A stretch of 64,000 nucleotides of DNA from Melioribacter sp. (GTDB lineage: Bacteria > Bacteroidota > Ignavibacteria > Ignavibacteriales > Melioribacteraceae), in assembly GCA_020723965.1 (NCBI GenBank), contig DYHW01000001.1:234587-298586 (forward strand), in the 5' to 3' direction. A model generated the notes under the pieces. It made no database searches and had not been told where the DNA came from. It worked only from the letters and a program-made list of their open reading frames with translations. The translations under genes were made by a program, and so were the position numbers. Each line of letters begins with the position of its first letter. The first letter of the stretch is position 1. Positions 12,065 through 20,797 of the stretch are shown here, one piece after another.

Positions 12065-14386
12065 ATGAAAAAGAAAAATTTCTTAAAAGCCCTCTCTTTT
12101 GCGCTTCTTGCTGTTGTGTTGAGCAGCTGCGGCATTTGGACCGATTTTACTACTTACTTTAACACTTACTACAATGCAAAAACTTTATTTGACCGTGTTG
12201 AAGAAGAAATAATAAAGAGAAAGAAAGACATATTTGCTTTTCGAGAGGATCAATCGAGCGCTCCTCAATTTACTGGTCAATTTCCCTCTCAGCCCACAAC
12301 ACGGTTTATTGGCGAGACCGGCGGACAAAGCACTACGCAATTCAGCGGAAATATAAATCAAGACCTTAATAAGGTTATTGAGAAATGTTCTAAAATTCTG
12401 CAGTATCAAAAAGAATCGTCTTTTTTTCCGGATGCGCTATTTATTACAGGCAAAGCATTTTATTATCTGCAGGAATATTCACGCGCTCAAAGAAAATTTT
12501 TGGAACTTGCTGTGCTGGGTGATAACAAATACGCTTTAGAAAACAATCTGTGGCTTGCAAAAACTTATCTGCAGTTAAGAAGTTTTAATGAAGGTTTGAA
12601 ATTGCTCGAAGAAGTAAAAGCTGAAGCGTTAAAGGAAGGAAATGATAAGTTGATTATAGAAACATCAATAACAAAAATTTCCTTTTTCATTTTTAGAGAA
12701 GAATATATAAAGGCAATTGAAGCTTGCAAAGATTTTTTGGAAACATCGGATGATGAAGAAAAAAGCGCGCTTGTTACTTATCAAATGGGAAAAATTTATC
12801 TCAAAATAAACGATAAAGAAAATGCGCTGCGCGCTTTTAATTCTGTTCTTAAATATTCTCCTGCTTTTGAGATCGAGCTGCAAAGCCGGCTCGAAACAGC
12901 GCGTCTGCTTAAAGCATTAAATCGAGTTGATGAAAGCGAGAAAGCGCTCGAAGAGATGCAGCACATGGGTAAGTTCAAAAATAATCTTGATGAAATTTAT
13001 ATAGAGCTAGGACAGATTTATTACGATAAAAAAGAAACAAAGCGGGCTATCGATTTTTTCAAAGATGTTGATTCAACTTATCGGGTAAATCCCGCCTCCG
13101 GCATTGCGAGCTTTTGGCTGGGTAAAGTTTATGAAGAACAAGTGCGCGACTATGATAGCTCTTATAAGTACTATAACAAAGCCGCCATGTCTCTTGCTCC
13201 GAGAGAAATTAAACAGGATGCCGGCAAAAAAGCCCGGGATATTGATAAATATTTCATTGCAAAGAATGATCTGAAGGAGTTGGATAAAAAGCTTACATAT
13301 GTAATAAAACCGCACATCTTCGAAGCCGATTCGGTTGAGTATGACATTGCATTAAAAGAATATTTAGAAGATAACAGACGATTGATGGAGCAACAAAGCC
13401 GCGGATTCAGCAGAGAACAAAGTGAATTAGGACAGCAGCAACTTCAGCCGCAGAAAGATCAAAAAGATATAAAGCCAAAACAAATTCCGCTCAAAACTTT
13501 GATAGCGCAAGGCAAAATTAAAAAACCGGAACGTCCAAGAATTTCTGCCGACTCAATTAAAACAGAATATGCTCAAAGTTTATATACGCTTGGCAGCTTA
13601 TTTTTTTCAGAACTTGATGCGTTGGATTCAGCGTATTTTTATTTTCAAAAAATTCTTAATGAGTATCCCGACAAGCCAGTGAAAGCGCAAACTCTATATT
13701 CGCTTGGGACCTATTATGAGATAATCAAAGATACTTCAAGAGCAGACAGCATTTTCAAATTTATTTATGATAATTATGAAAAAGAGCCATTACGTAATGC
13801 CGCCGCACAAAAACTTGGTTTAGTAAAAAAAGAAGAAAAAAAAATTATTCGGAAAGATGCAGACCCAGCAGAAAAATTTTATGTTGAAGTCGAACAATTG
13901 TACTACGATAAAAAATATGAAGCAGCCATTGATAGTTTTAAAAATATCTATAAAAATTTTCGCACATCCTTGTTTGCTCCTAAAGCTCTCTTTTACGCGG
14001 GGTTTATTTACGAAAATGAGTTAAAGATGTATGACTCCGCAGCAGTTTATTATGGCATTTTAATAAGCGAGTTCAAGGAAACTCCAACAGCGAAGGCGGT
14101 TTTTGCAAAATATATGGAGTTCATTAACCAAAAATTAAAAACAAAGGAAGCTGAAAAAGAGCCAAAAGAAGCCGAGAAGAAAAAGAATGAAGAGCAAATT
14201 CAAATTAAAGATTTGCCTAATCAACAGAATAATCCTGTTGTTAACCCGATAACTATTCAACCGGAAGTTGCAGATACTTTAGATGATAATGTGAAAAAGT
14301 TCGATCCAAAGGCAAAGAAAATTTCAACAGAGCCGGTAAAAACAGAGCGCGACACTTCCAAAAAGCCGATCAAGAAACCGGAGTAA
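12065..14386 (+). CDS. TPR lipoprotein, PorW/SprE-like
   Basis: A 773-residue secreted lipoprotein. The first 22 residues form a signal peptide ending in LSSC, directly followed by GIWTDFTTYFNTYYNAK. Such an aromatic, asparagine-rich patch after the lipid cysteine is seen in PorW/SprE proteins, outer-membrane lipoproteins of the type IX secretion machinery. The rest is built of tetratricopeptide-like helical hairpins (about 110-390 and 500-690), separated by a glutamine-rich stretch at about 450-475 and ended by a lysine/glutamate/proline-rich low-complexity tail. The T9SS link is an inference from the N-terminal pattern and repeats; no other T9SS gene is nearby. It stands as a separate unit after a 209-nt gap. 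Confidence 0.6.
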   Translation: MKKKNFLKALSFALLAVVLSSCGIWTDFTTYFNTYYNAKTLFDRVEEEIIKRKKDIFAFREDQSSAPQFTGQFPSQPTTRFIGETGGQSTTQFSGNINQDLNKVIEKCSKILQYQKESSFFPDALFITGKAFYYLQEYSRAQRKFLELAVLGDNKYALENNLWLAKTYLQLRSFNEGLKLLEEVKAEALKEGNDKLIIETSITKISFFIFREEYIKAIEACKDFLETSDDEEKSALVTYQMGKIYLKINDKENALRAFNSVLKYSPAFEIELQSRLETARLLKALNRVDESEKALEEMQHMGKFKNNLDEIYIELGQIYYDKKETKRAIDFFKDVDSTYRVNPASGIASFWLGKVYEEQVRDYDSSYKYYNKAAMSLAPREIKQDAGKKARDIDKYFIAKNDLKELDKKLTYVIKPHIFEADSVEYDIALKEYLEDNRRLMEQQSRGFSREQSELGQQQLQPQKDQKDIKPKQIPLKTLIAQGKIKKPERPRISADSIKTEYAQSLYTLGSLFFSELDALDSAYFYFQKILNEYPDKPVKAQTLYSLGTYYEIIKDTSRADSIFKFIYDNYEKEPLRNAAAQKLGLVKKEEKKIIRKDADPAEKFYVEVEQLYYDKKYEAAIDSFKNIYKNFRTSLFAPKALFYAGFIYENELKMYDSAAVYYGILISEFKETPTAKAVFAKYMEFINQKLKTKEAEKEPKEAEKKKNEEQIQIKDLPNQQNNPVVNPITIQPEVADTLDDNVKKFDPKAKKISTEPVKTERDTSKKPIKKPE

Positions 14387-14404
14387 CAGCAATTCTTTTT
14401 GTTT

Positions 14405-15064
14405 ATGATTACCCGCAAAAAAATTCTGGAATATATTGAACTTGGCGAAGGGCTAAACGTTGAGTTCAAACAAAGATTTTCATCTCCCGAAAAAATAGCT
14501 AAGGAAATGATTGCATTCGCTAACATGCGCGGCGGGGTTATTCTTCTTGGCGTTGATGATGATAAATCGATTTACGGAATTGAGAGCGAAAAAAGCGATA
14601 TCGATTTGATAAAAGAAACAGCAGAAAAATTTTGTGAGCCGAAGGTGGATTACCAGATTGAACATTTTAATATTGAGAATAAAGATATACTGGCAATAGA
14701 GATAATCGAATCAAAAATAAAACCGCACCGCTTGCAAGATTACAAAAAGGAACTCGACTTGAAAAGTGCGCAAGTTTACCTCCGCGTAAACGATAAAAGC
14801 GTTCTTGCAAGCAAAGAGATGATAAAACTTTTGCAAACTCAGACAAAAGGAAAATCTTTACAGAAATATGTTGTGGGAGTACAAGAAAAAATCGTGTTCA
14901 ATTATTTGGATAAGAATGAAACAATTACAGTAGCAGAACTGAGCAAGCAGGCAAACATTTCGGAACGACGCGCTTCACGTACGCTCATTAAACTTGTCCG
15001 AGCAAACCTTCTGCTTATTCATCAGAAAAATAATGGAGAAAGTTTTTTTACTTACTTAGGTTAG
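14405..15064 (+). CDS. Schlafen/AlbA_2-domain protein with C-terminal winged helix
   Basis: The 219-residue protein starts at the ATG at 14405 (a TTG two codons earlier is less likely). Residues 1-125 match the AlbA_2 (divergent AAA-4, Schlafen-like) domain: GEGLNVEFKQRF, then KEMIAFANMRGGVILLGVDDD, the usual signature. The final 70 residues (KIVFNYLDKNETITVAELSKQ) look like a winged-helix DNA-binding domain. Proteins of this build are often annotated as ATP-binding or transcriptional regulators, but direct functions are poorly known. It follows the TPR lipoprotein gene by 18 nt and may be co-transcribed. Confidence 0.75.
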   Translation: MITRKKILEYIELGEGLNVEFKQRFSSPEKIAKEMIAFANMRGGVILLGVDDDKSIYGIESEKSDIDLIKETAEKFCEPKVDYQIEHFNIENKDILAIEIIESKIKPHRLQDYKKELDLKSAQVYLRVNDKSVLASKEMIKLLQTQTKGKSLQKYVVGVQEKIVFNYLDKNETITVAELSKQANISERRASRTLIKLVRANLLLIHQKNNGESFFTYLG

Positions 15065-15114
15065 CAAATCAACCGTTAGTTATTAGCTCTTAGCTATAAG
15101 CAAACCGTTAAGCG

Positions 15115-15651
15115 CTAAAATCCATCGAACACTCTTCTCATATCAAATATCGCTATTCCATAAGCAACAGCAACGTTTAATGACTGCTTAATTCCGAATT
15201 GTGGAATTTCTATTGATATATCGCAGAGATCGATCAGATCTTGAGAGACGCCGGTAATTTCATTGCCTACAAGTAGCGCCAAAGGAAAATCCGTTTTCCG
15301 CAAACTGTAATAAGGCATGCTTTTATCAGTCAATTCGAGAGCGCAAATTTTTATCCCTTTCTTTTTCAAATCGAAAATAACTTCTTTAGGATCTTTTGCG
15401 TATTCCCAAACGATGCTCTCTTGTGAGCCGAGCGAAGTTTTTAAAACTTCTTTTTGGGGCGGGTGAGGCGTGTAGCCGCAAAGATAAAGTTTTTCTATCA
15501 TTGCACCGTCTGATGTTCGAAATATTGAACCAACATTATAACCGCTTCTGATGCTATTAAGTATAACATTAACGGGAAGTTTTTTTACTTCGTGAATTGT
15601 TTCTATAGTGCTTCTATTTAGTGAGATCTCTTGGTGGGAAAGTTTTTTCAT
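15115..15651 (-). CDS. SpoU/TrmH-family RNA 2'-O-methyltransferase
   Basis: SAM-dependent methyltransferase with the SPOUT knot, modifying ribose 2'-OH in tRNA or rRNA. The three SpoU motifs are visible: NSIRSGYNVGSIFRT near the N-terminus, ALLVGNEITGV in the middle and IPQFGIKQSLNVAVAYGI at the end. The ATG at 15651 lies two bases after the stop of the exporter gene upstream; a longer TTG-started frame (15693) would run into that gene and is less likely. At 178 residues it is a minimal SpoU protein without an extra RNA-binding domain, so its target nucleotide cannot be stated. Confidence 0.87.
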   Translation of the reverse strand: MKKLSHQEISLNRSTIETIHEVKKLPVNVILNSIRSGYNVGSIFRTSDGAMIEKLYLCGYTPHPPQKEVLKTSLGSQESIVWEYAKDPKEVIFDLKKKGIKICALELTDKSMPYYSLRKTDFPLALLVGNEITGVSQDLIDLCDISIEIPQFGIKQSLNVAVAYGIAIFDMRRVFDGF

Positions 15652-15652
15652 T

Positions 15653-15982
15653 TCAATTAGTTTTGTAAGTGATGCGAAGACCAATGATACCAATAATAAT
15701 TAAAGAGATAAAAACAATGCGTAATATTTCTTTCGGCTCGTTGAAAAATATCATACCGTAGAGAACAGTTCCTGCCGCACCTATACCTGTCCATACTGCA
15801 TATGCTGTTCCAATCGGTAAATGTCTAACTCCTAGAGAAAGAAAAACATAGCTTAGAATCATTGTTGTAATTGTAAAGATAGTTGCCTTTAGTTGCGAGA
15901 ATCCTTCGCTGTATTTTAATCCAACCGCCCAGCAGATTTCAAAAACAGAAGCGATCAAGATGTATATCCAAGCCATAGTCAT
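15653..15982 (-). CDS. gdx: SMR-family guanidinium exporter (Gdx/SugE type)
   Basis: A 109-residue inner-membrane protein with four helices and the essential membrane glutamate (FEICWAVGLKYSEGF). The GLKYSEGF and LPIGTAYAVWTGIGAAGT motifs match the Gdx/SugE branch, which exports guanidinium, rather than the EmrE multidrug branch. Its ATG overlaps the stop of the upstream GerMN lipoprotein gene, so it is translated within an operon. I looked for a guanidine riboswitch upstream of that operon and saw none. Dual-topology homodimers are normal for the family; only one copy is present here. Confidence 0.88.
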   Translation of the reverse strand: MTMAWIYILIASVFEICWAVGLKYSEGFSQLKATIFTITTMILSYVFLSLGVRHLPIGTAYAVWTGIGAAGTVLYGMIFFNEPKEILRIVFISLIIIGIIGLRITYKTN

Positions 15983-16485
15983 AAAAACCCTTCCTTGGCA
16001 ACAGACAAATAATATTCTAAAGTTTGATTGTTCATGAAAATTTTGACGGTCTTTATTTCAGGAAACTGCTTCGCTGTTTCAAAAATTTGCTCATGAATAC
16101 GTGGAATATCACAAACATCATAGATAGCAAAATCACCTTTTAAATATACGTCTGCTTTACCATCTGCAATTGTAACTTGATACAGTAACAGCCCCGGTCC
16201 TTTAACAAAGTTTTGAAGCTCTTCTGTATTCTTGGTTTCGATCAAGGTATTCAATGCAGATTCAAGAGCAGATCTTTCTACCAAAACATTTTTTTCGATG
16301 GGGACAAGAATATCATTACAGCCAAACATTCTTCCTTGGTCGTTTGAACTTTTGGAAGCAACAAGATAAATATAAACGGTTTGTTTCTTCGGTTCATTCG
16401 AATCGCTTTTGCTGCAACCGTAAAAAATTGAGATGAGTAATACTATTGCCGCAAAAGATTGTCTTGTAAATAAAATGTTCTTCAT
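15979..16485 (-). CDS. GerMN-domain lipoprotein
   Basis: The ATG at 16485 gives a 168-residue protein with a signal peptide ending in the lipobox FYGC; the longer frame to 16533 adds a basic stretch unlike a signal sequence. The mature part carries a GerMN-like domain: VERSALESALNTLI, then YQVTIADGKADVYLKGDF and IHEQIFETAKQFPEIKTVKI. GerMN domains occur in the spore protein GerM and in LpqB, and are thought to bind peptidoglycan or partner proteins; the role outside spore formers is unknown. It is the first gene of a three-gene minus-strand operon with gdx and the SpoU methyltransferase. Confidence 0.72.
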   Translation of the reverse strand: MKNILFTRQSFAAIVLLISIFYGCSKSDSNEPKKQTVYIYLVASKSSNDQGRMFGCNDILVPIEKNVLVERSALESALNTLIETKNTEELQNFVKGPGLLLYQVTIADGKADVYLKGDFAIYDVCDIPRIHEQIFETAKQFPEIKTVKIFMNNQTLEYYLSVAKEGFL

Positions 16486-16628
16486 AACGCTGGCTTTTCT
16501 TTTGCTACTTCTTTTCCGGTTCCTTTGCCTCATGATTTATAAGTTCTTACAAAAAAAACAAAATTGTAAACCACTATGCAATACTTTATTTACTTTAATA
16601 GTATTAGCGCTAAAGATAGAAAATCCTT

Positions 16629-17537
16629 TTATTTTTTTACCTGGAAATAAACAGTATCAGCAATCAACGATCCGAAAACTCCTATTCCATCGCCCTGTAA
16701 ATTAAGACGCGGTTCATGAAAGTTGCCATCAAACTCTTGAACGTTTTTGTGTGTGAGCATGAACAATTTAAAGTTTTGATCCCCCGCATAAACAATAGTT
16801 CTGTATTTTCCATAAAACCAGAGATCAAGCCAATCGAGATCATAATGAATTGAACCTGCAAACGAATTGATATTTTGCAGCCACTTAAGCTGGTATTTAA
16901 ATTGATCTAATCTTTTTAAGAGATCTTCCCGCTTCATAGTTATGAAAGGATTATCGTAAACAAAAGTGGCTTCACTGGCTTCCAAAGCAACAATCGATAT
17001 TAAGTAGAAATCAGTTTCCGCCGATGGAAAAAATTTTATAGAAAAATTTTTAACATTTCCCAAATCGTCTTTTTCTCTATAAAACATTGGATTTAAATCC
17101 GAAAGTGAATGGATAATACGAAAACCTTCTTTTGGAGTTTTTGTTATTGAACTTGTTGAAAGCACTTTGCCATCAATAGTTGCTGTAACATTTAATTTAT
17201 AGCTTTTATCAAACCCGATCTTTAAATCTGTGCCATTATATTCATAAGAAAGTTTGGCTGGAACGAAAGTTAGTTTGTACTCTTTATTTGATTGAAGATC
17301 GGTTATTCGCACATCCGCGTTAGAAAGAATTAATAAAGCAGGATTGACTTGAGTGTTCAATGGTATATTGCGCGTTATTTTTATTCCGTCAATTTTTTTG
17401 TTGGGCGTTAAATATCCTTCAATCACAATTTTGGGCGCGTATGTATTTAGCCCAAGATCAACTGCTACCTCACCGCAAGAAAAAAAATGAATTGTGGCGA
17501 GAAACAATAATGAAATTTTAATATATAGGTTTTTCAT
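16629..17537 (-). CDS. DUF4249-type lipoprotein partner of the TonB receptor
   Basis: A 302-residue protein with a signal peptide II (FLATIHFFSC followed by GE). The layout after the cysteine, including APKIVIEGYLTPN, a beta-rich middle and KTPKEGF, is that of DUF4249 proteins, which are nearly always encoded beside TonB-dependent receptors in Bacteroidota and are taken to be surface lipoproteins that help substrate capture. Here it follows the receptor gene by 11 nt on the same strand. Substrate unknown. Confidence 0.78.
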   Translation of the reverse strand: MKNLYIKISLLFLATIHFFSCGEVAVDLGLNTYAPKIVIEGYLTPNKKIDGIKITRNIPLNTQVNPALLILSNADVRITDLQSNKEYKLTFVPAKLSYEYNGTDLKIGFDKSYKLNVTATIDGKVLSTSSITKTPKEGFRIIHSLSDLNPMFYREKDDLGNVKNFSIKFFPSAETDFYLISIVALEASEATFVYDNPFITMKREDLLKRLDQFKYQLKWLQNINSFAGSIHYDLDWLDLWFYGKYRTIVYAGDQNFKLFMLTHKNVQEFDGNFHEPRLNLQGDGIGVFGSLIADTVYFQVKK

Positions 17538-17548
17538 AATAGACCTAA

Positions 17549-19894
17549 TTAAAATTTTATGCTGACGCCAATACTTGGAAGAAGCGGAAACATATTGATG
17601 TTTTCAATTTCCTGTCTTACAAATCCGTCTTTAATTTCGTTTTTATACCGGATAAACCAAACGTTTCTTCTGCTCAATAAATTAAATACCTGCAGATAAG
17701 GCGATAAAGACCAGCTTTGGTAATTTATTTCGTAAATTAAACTAAAATCTAAGCGAGAGTAGAAAGGTAAACGAAAAGCATTTATGGTTGATGGATAAAT
17801 AGCAAGCGAATTTTTATTGCCTGTCCAATCAGGCGCTTGATTAACCAAATAAACAGAGCTTGGCAGCGTAATTGGCTGACCGGAATAAAATGTGAAGTTT
17901 ACGCCAAGAAGCCATTTCTTATCGCTATGTGTAAACTTTCTTCCCTTAACTTCATTTCCAAAATTGTTCAAGTCAATATTAGCAACTGCATTAACGGCGT
18001 GAGTTCTATCGTGCCTGGGCGGAAAAGGTTTTGTTTGGTTGATCGCATCAATTATATATTCTGTTTTAGAATATGAATAAGCAAGCCATCCGTTTAGAGC
18101 GCCTATCTCTTTTCTCAACAGAAATTCCACTCCAAAAGATTTTCCATCGCCCCGATTGAACAACCCTCTGCTGTTGCCATAGACGGGCAAATTATTTTCA
18201 TCATAATTATTTGGGACAATATCTGCAAGGAAAGTTGGATTATAAGAATAGATGTTTTTGTAATTTTTGTAAAAAACTTCAACTTCAAGTTCAATTTTTT
18301 CTGCCAGAGCGCGCTGATAACCGCTTATAAAATGAAAAGAAGAAGAACCTTGAACATATTCATCTGCGCTTGTCCAAATACTTATAAAAAACATGCGCGG
18401 TATTCTGTTGGCATATTGATGGAACAAACCGGTCGAAAATTTTAGGTTAGATTTTTCGCTTAAACGATATTTGATTGTAAGGCGAGGATCGATGTTTTTG
18501 AAATCGATATCCGAGATAAAATAATCGCCTCGAATACCGGTTTCGATATTCCATAAAGAAGAGGGGGTCCAAGTAGATGAAAAATATAAAGAATATAATT
18601 TTCTGTTTTTAAAAACGTCAACGCGTGCGCCTGGGAAGAATTGTTTCAATCCTCCGCTTACATTTTTTTGTTCGAACCCAAATTTGAAATCGAGCTGATC
18701 GCTGTAGAAATATTCAATAGCCCCTTTAAGAGTAAAATCTCTAATCACATTCTCTTCTCTGAAATCAGCATCGTCAAAATTAAAATTGGAAAAAAAGTGG
18801 CTGCCAGTTATCCAAAAGTTTCCGAAGATCTTAGGAGTTAAAATAAATTTCCAGTTTATGCTTCCGGTTTGATTGCCCCAAATATAATCGAAGCCCAGGG
18901 ATTCGCTTCTATTTTTATCGACCAAGAAATTTAGATTGTCTTTGCTTCCAAAATAACTAACGCTCATTTTGTTTGTCTTGCTCAAATCAAAAAATGCTTT
19001 TACGTTTCCATCGATGAAATAATAATTGGGAACATCGTCAATCCATTTTGCAAGTGTTTGATCTATATATGTTCTTCTAATGGAACCAGAAAGAGAACCG
19101 AAACTTCCGAGCGGCGTTTGCAAAGTTGTGTTAAGTGATAACAAACTAAGAGAAGCTTTTCCTTCGAATTTATTTCTGTTGCCGTCGTTATTTGTTATGT
19201 TGATAACAGATGACAACCTGCCGCCGTATTCAGCGCTAAAGCCCCCTTTGTAAACTTCTACTTTTTTGATTGCATCTGTATTGAAAGTCGAAAAAATTCC
19301 AAATGCATGTTCGGGGTTGTAAACATCTGTTCCATCAACCATAAAAAGGTTTTGATCGGGCGTCCCTCCACGCACATATATTGCAGAAGAGAAATCTGAA
19401 ACCGGCACAATACCAGGCAGTGTTTGAAGCGTGCGTAGCAGATCAGCTTCTATAACTTGAGGAACTTTATTTATTTGAGCGGATGTTAATTCGATCTTAG
19501 AAACTTGTTTGTTGAAAAGCCGGTCAATCGTTCCAACGGAATCTGCTGTAACAACAACTTCCTGCCCAACTATTGCGTCGGGGTAGAGCGACACATCGAT
19601 ACGCTTATTGTCGTTGTCTTTGATAGTGAAGATTTGCGTATAAGTCTTGTAACCGATATAACTAATTACAAGCTCGTAAGTGCCGGGATTGATGCGAGGT
19701 AAAACAAAGTAACCGCTTTTATTAGTGCTTGTGCCGCGGTTTGTTTCTTTAAGGTAAACATTTGCACCGATCAGTGCTTCTCCGTTCGAAGAATCATAAA
19801 CAAATCCGCTTATAGTTGCTTCGCCCACTTGAGCAAAACTTATCTTAATGCATGCAAAAAGAAAAATAAAAAGAAAAAAGATTTTGTGGTTCAC
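17549..19894 (-). CDS. TonB-dependent outer-membrane receptor with carboxypeptidase-like N-terminal domain
   Basis: A 781-residue protein. Residues 1-21 are a signal peptide ending in SFAQ. Residues 25-110 form a carboxypeptidase-D-regulatory-like domain (TISGFVYDSSNGEALIGANV, then GYFVLPRINPGTYELVISYI). The plug domain follows (QTLPGIVPVSDFSSAIYVRG, FMVDGTDVYNP, KVEVYKGGFSAEYGGRLSSV), and the rest is a beta-barrel. No TonB box was identified by eye. The start is GTG (19894). Paired with the DUF4249 lipoprotein, it probably imports a large or scarce substrate. It is about 0.9 kb from the purine island and points away, so a link to purines is possible but unproven. Confidence 0.88.
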   Translation of the reverse strand: MNHKIFFLFIFLFACIKISFAQVGEATISGFVYDSSNGEALIGANVYLKETNRGTSTNKSGYFVLPRINPGTYELVISYIGYKTYTQIFTIKDNDNKRIDVSLYPDAIVGQEVVVTADSVGTIDRLFNKQVSKIELTSAQINKVPQVIEADLLRTLQTLPGIVPVSDFSSAIYVRGGTPDQNLFMVDGTDVYNPEHAFGIFSTFNTDAIKKVEVYKGGFSAEYGGRLSSVINITNNDGNRNKFEGKASLSLLSLNTTLQTPLGSFGSLSGSIRRTYIDQTLAKWIDDVPNYYFIDGNVKAFFDLSKTNKMSVSYFGSKDNLNFLVDKNRSESLGFDYIWGNQTGSINWKFILTPKIFGNFWITGSHFFSNFNFDDADFREENVIRDFTLKGAIEYFYSDQLDFKFGFEQKNVSGGLKQFFPGARVDVFKNRKLYSLYFSSTWTPSSLWNIETGIRGDYFISDIDFKNIDPRLTIKYRLSEKSNLKFSTGLFHQYANRIPRMFFISIWTSADEYVQGSSSFHFISGYQRALAEKIELEVEVFYKNYKNIYSYNPTFLADIVPNNYDENNLPVYGNSRGLFNRGDGKSFGVEFLLRKEIGALNGWLAYSYSKTEYIIDAINQTKPFPPRHDRTHAVNAVANIDLNNFGNEVKGRKFTHSDKKWLLGVNFTFYSGQPITLPSSVYLVNQAPDWTGNKNSLAIYPSTINAFRLPFYSRLDFSLIYEINYQSWSLSPYLQVFNLLSRRNVWFIRYKNEIKDGFVRQEIENINMFPLLPSIGVSIKF

Positions 19895-19977
19895 AGTTAT
19901 TGATCTGAAGATTTTGTTTGCGCAAAAAATATAAAATTGTGCAAGTAAATTCAGAATTACTTCAAAATATTTAAGCG

Positions 19978-20376
19978 TTACACTTTCTTTTCAAGATGAA
20001 ACTGATGCAGGAAGCGGTGAACTGCCGGCGCAATAATAATTCCAACTGTAATTAGAAAGACTATCCCAGAAAAAAGTGCATATATCGATGCAAATAATTT
20101 TCCGCCAAAAGTTTTTAATTCGCCTATCGGTCCCATTCCGCCAAGTATCATAGAAGCATTTAAGAGCGAATCTATCCAGCTCATCCCTTCGATGTAATGA
20201 TAACCAAAAATTCCGCATAAAAGAGAAATAATAATAACGGATAAACCTAAAAAGAAATGTTTAATTGCTCGTGGAAGAAAATGTTTAAATGGTAGAAGGG
20301 GTTCTGTGTGCCGCTCGAAGCTATACATAAAAAATTTTTCAATATAAAAAAGAAAATTTAACTTCTTTTTCTCCAT
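19978..20376 (-). CDS. Small two-helix membrane protein, potassium-channel-like topology
   Basis: Not assigned to a named family. The start at 20376 is chosen because GAGG lies nine bases upstream; an ATG two codons earlier (20382) would leave only three bases. The 132-residue protein has a hydrophobic helix (FFLGLSVIIISLLCGIFGYH), a re-entrant-like segment (SLLNASMILGGMGPIGELKT) and a second helix (YALFSGIVFLITVGIIIAP) ending in a histidine-rich tail (VHRFLHQFHLE). This order, helix-pore loop-helix, is that of two-helix ion channels, but the potassium filter TVGYG is absent and GGMGP stands in its place. Ion conduction is a guess. Confidence 0.55.
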   Translation of the reverse strand: MEKKKLNFLFYIEKFFMYSFERHTEPLLPFKHFLPRAIKHFFLGLSVIIISLLCGIFGYHYIEGMSWIDSLLNASMILGGMGPIGELKTFGGKLFASIYALFSGIVFLITVGIIIAPAVHRFLHQFHLEKKV

Positions 20377-20797
20377 ACACACCTCAATTTATTGTTGAGC
20401 TAATTAAATAAAAAAATAAGGGGATTACAATTAAAAAAGAAATTTGTTTTAGCCATACAATAATTAGTTCCCTCAATTTATGCATTTGGATAATCTTAAT
20501 ATTTATTCCTTTGCTGTCTTATCGTCTTTATTGTGGTCTCTCTGAGTTAAATGATTTAGCGATGCCTTTGGCGCAGCTTTCTTTTCTAATACATATCATA
20601 CAGATTTCGCAAAGCTTAATATCATTGGACAGGGCGAGTAACTAGTTAAAAATGCTGAAAGTGTAAAACGCATTAGAAATATTAGTATAAATTTTTGATT
20701 TCGGCTTTTCAAAATGTTAATTTTTTTTGTGAAATAAGATGGTTCTATCAAAATAATTCTTGCTGCCGATGCAAGTTGAAATTATATAGAGAAAAGC
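20377..20797. other. Intergenic region without recognised gene
   Basis: A stretch of about 420 nt between divergent genes. It should hold promoters for the small membrane protein (minus) and for the purine island (plus), but I could not recognise a convincing promoter, operator or riboswitch. No tRNA or small ORF with supporting signals was seen. Confidence 0.6.
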
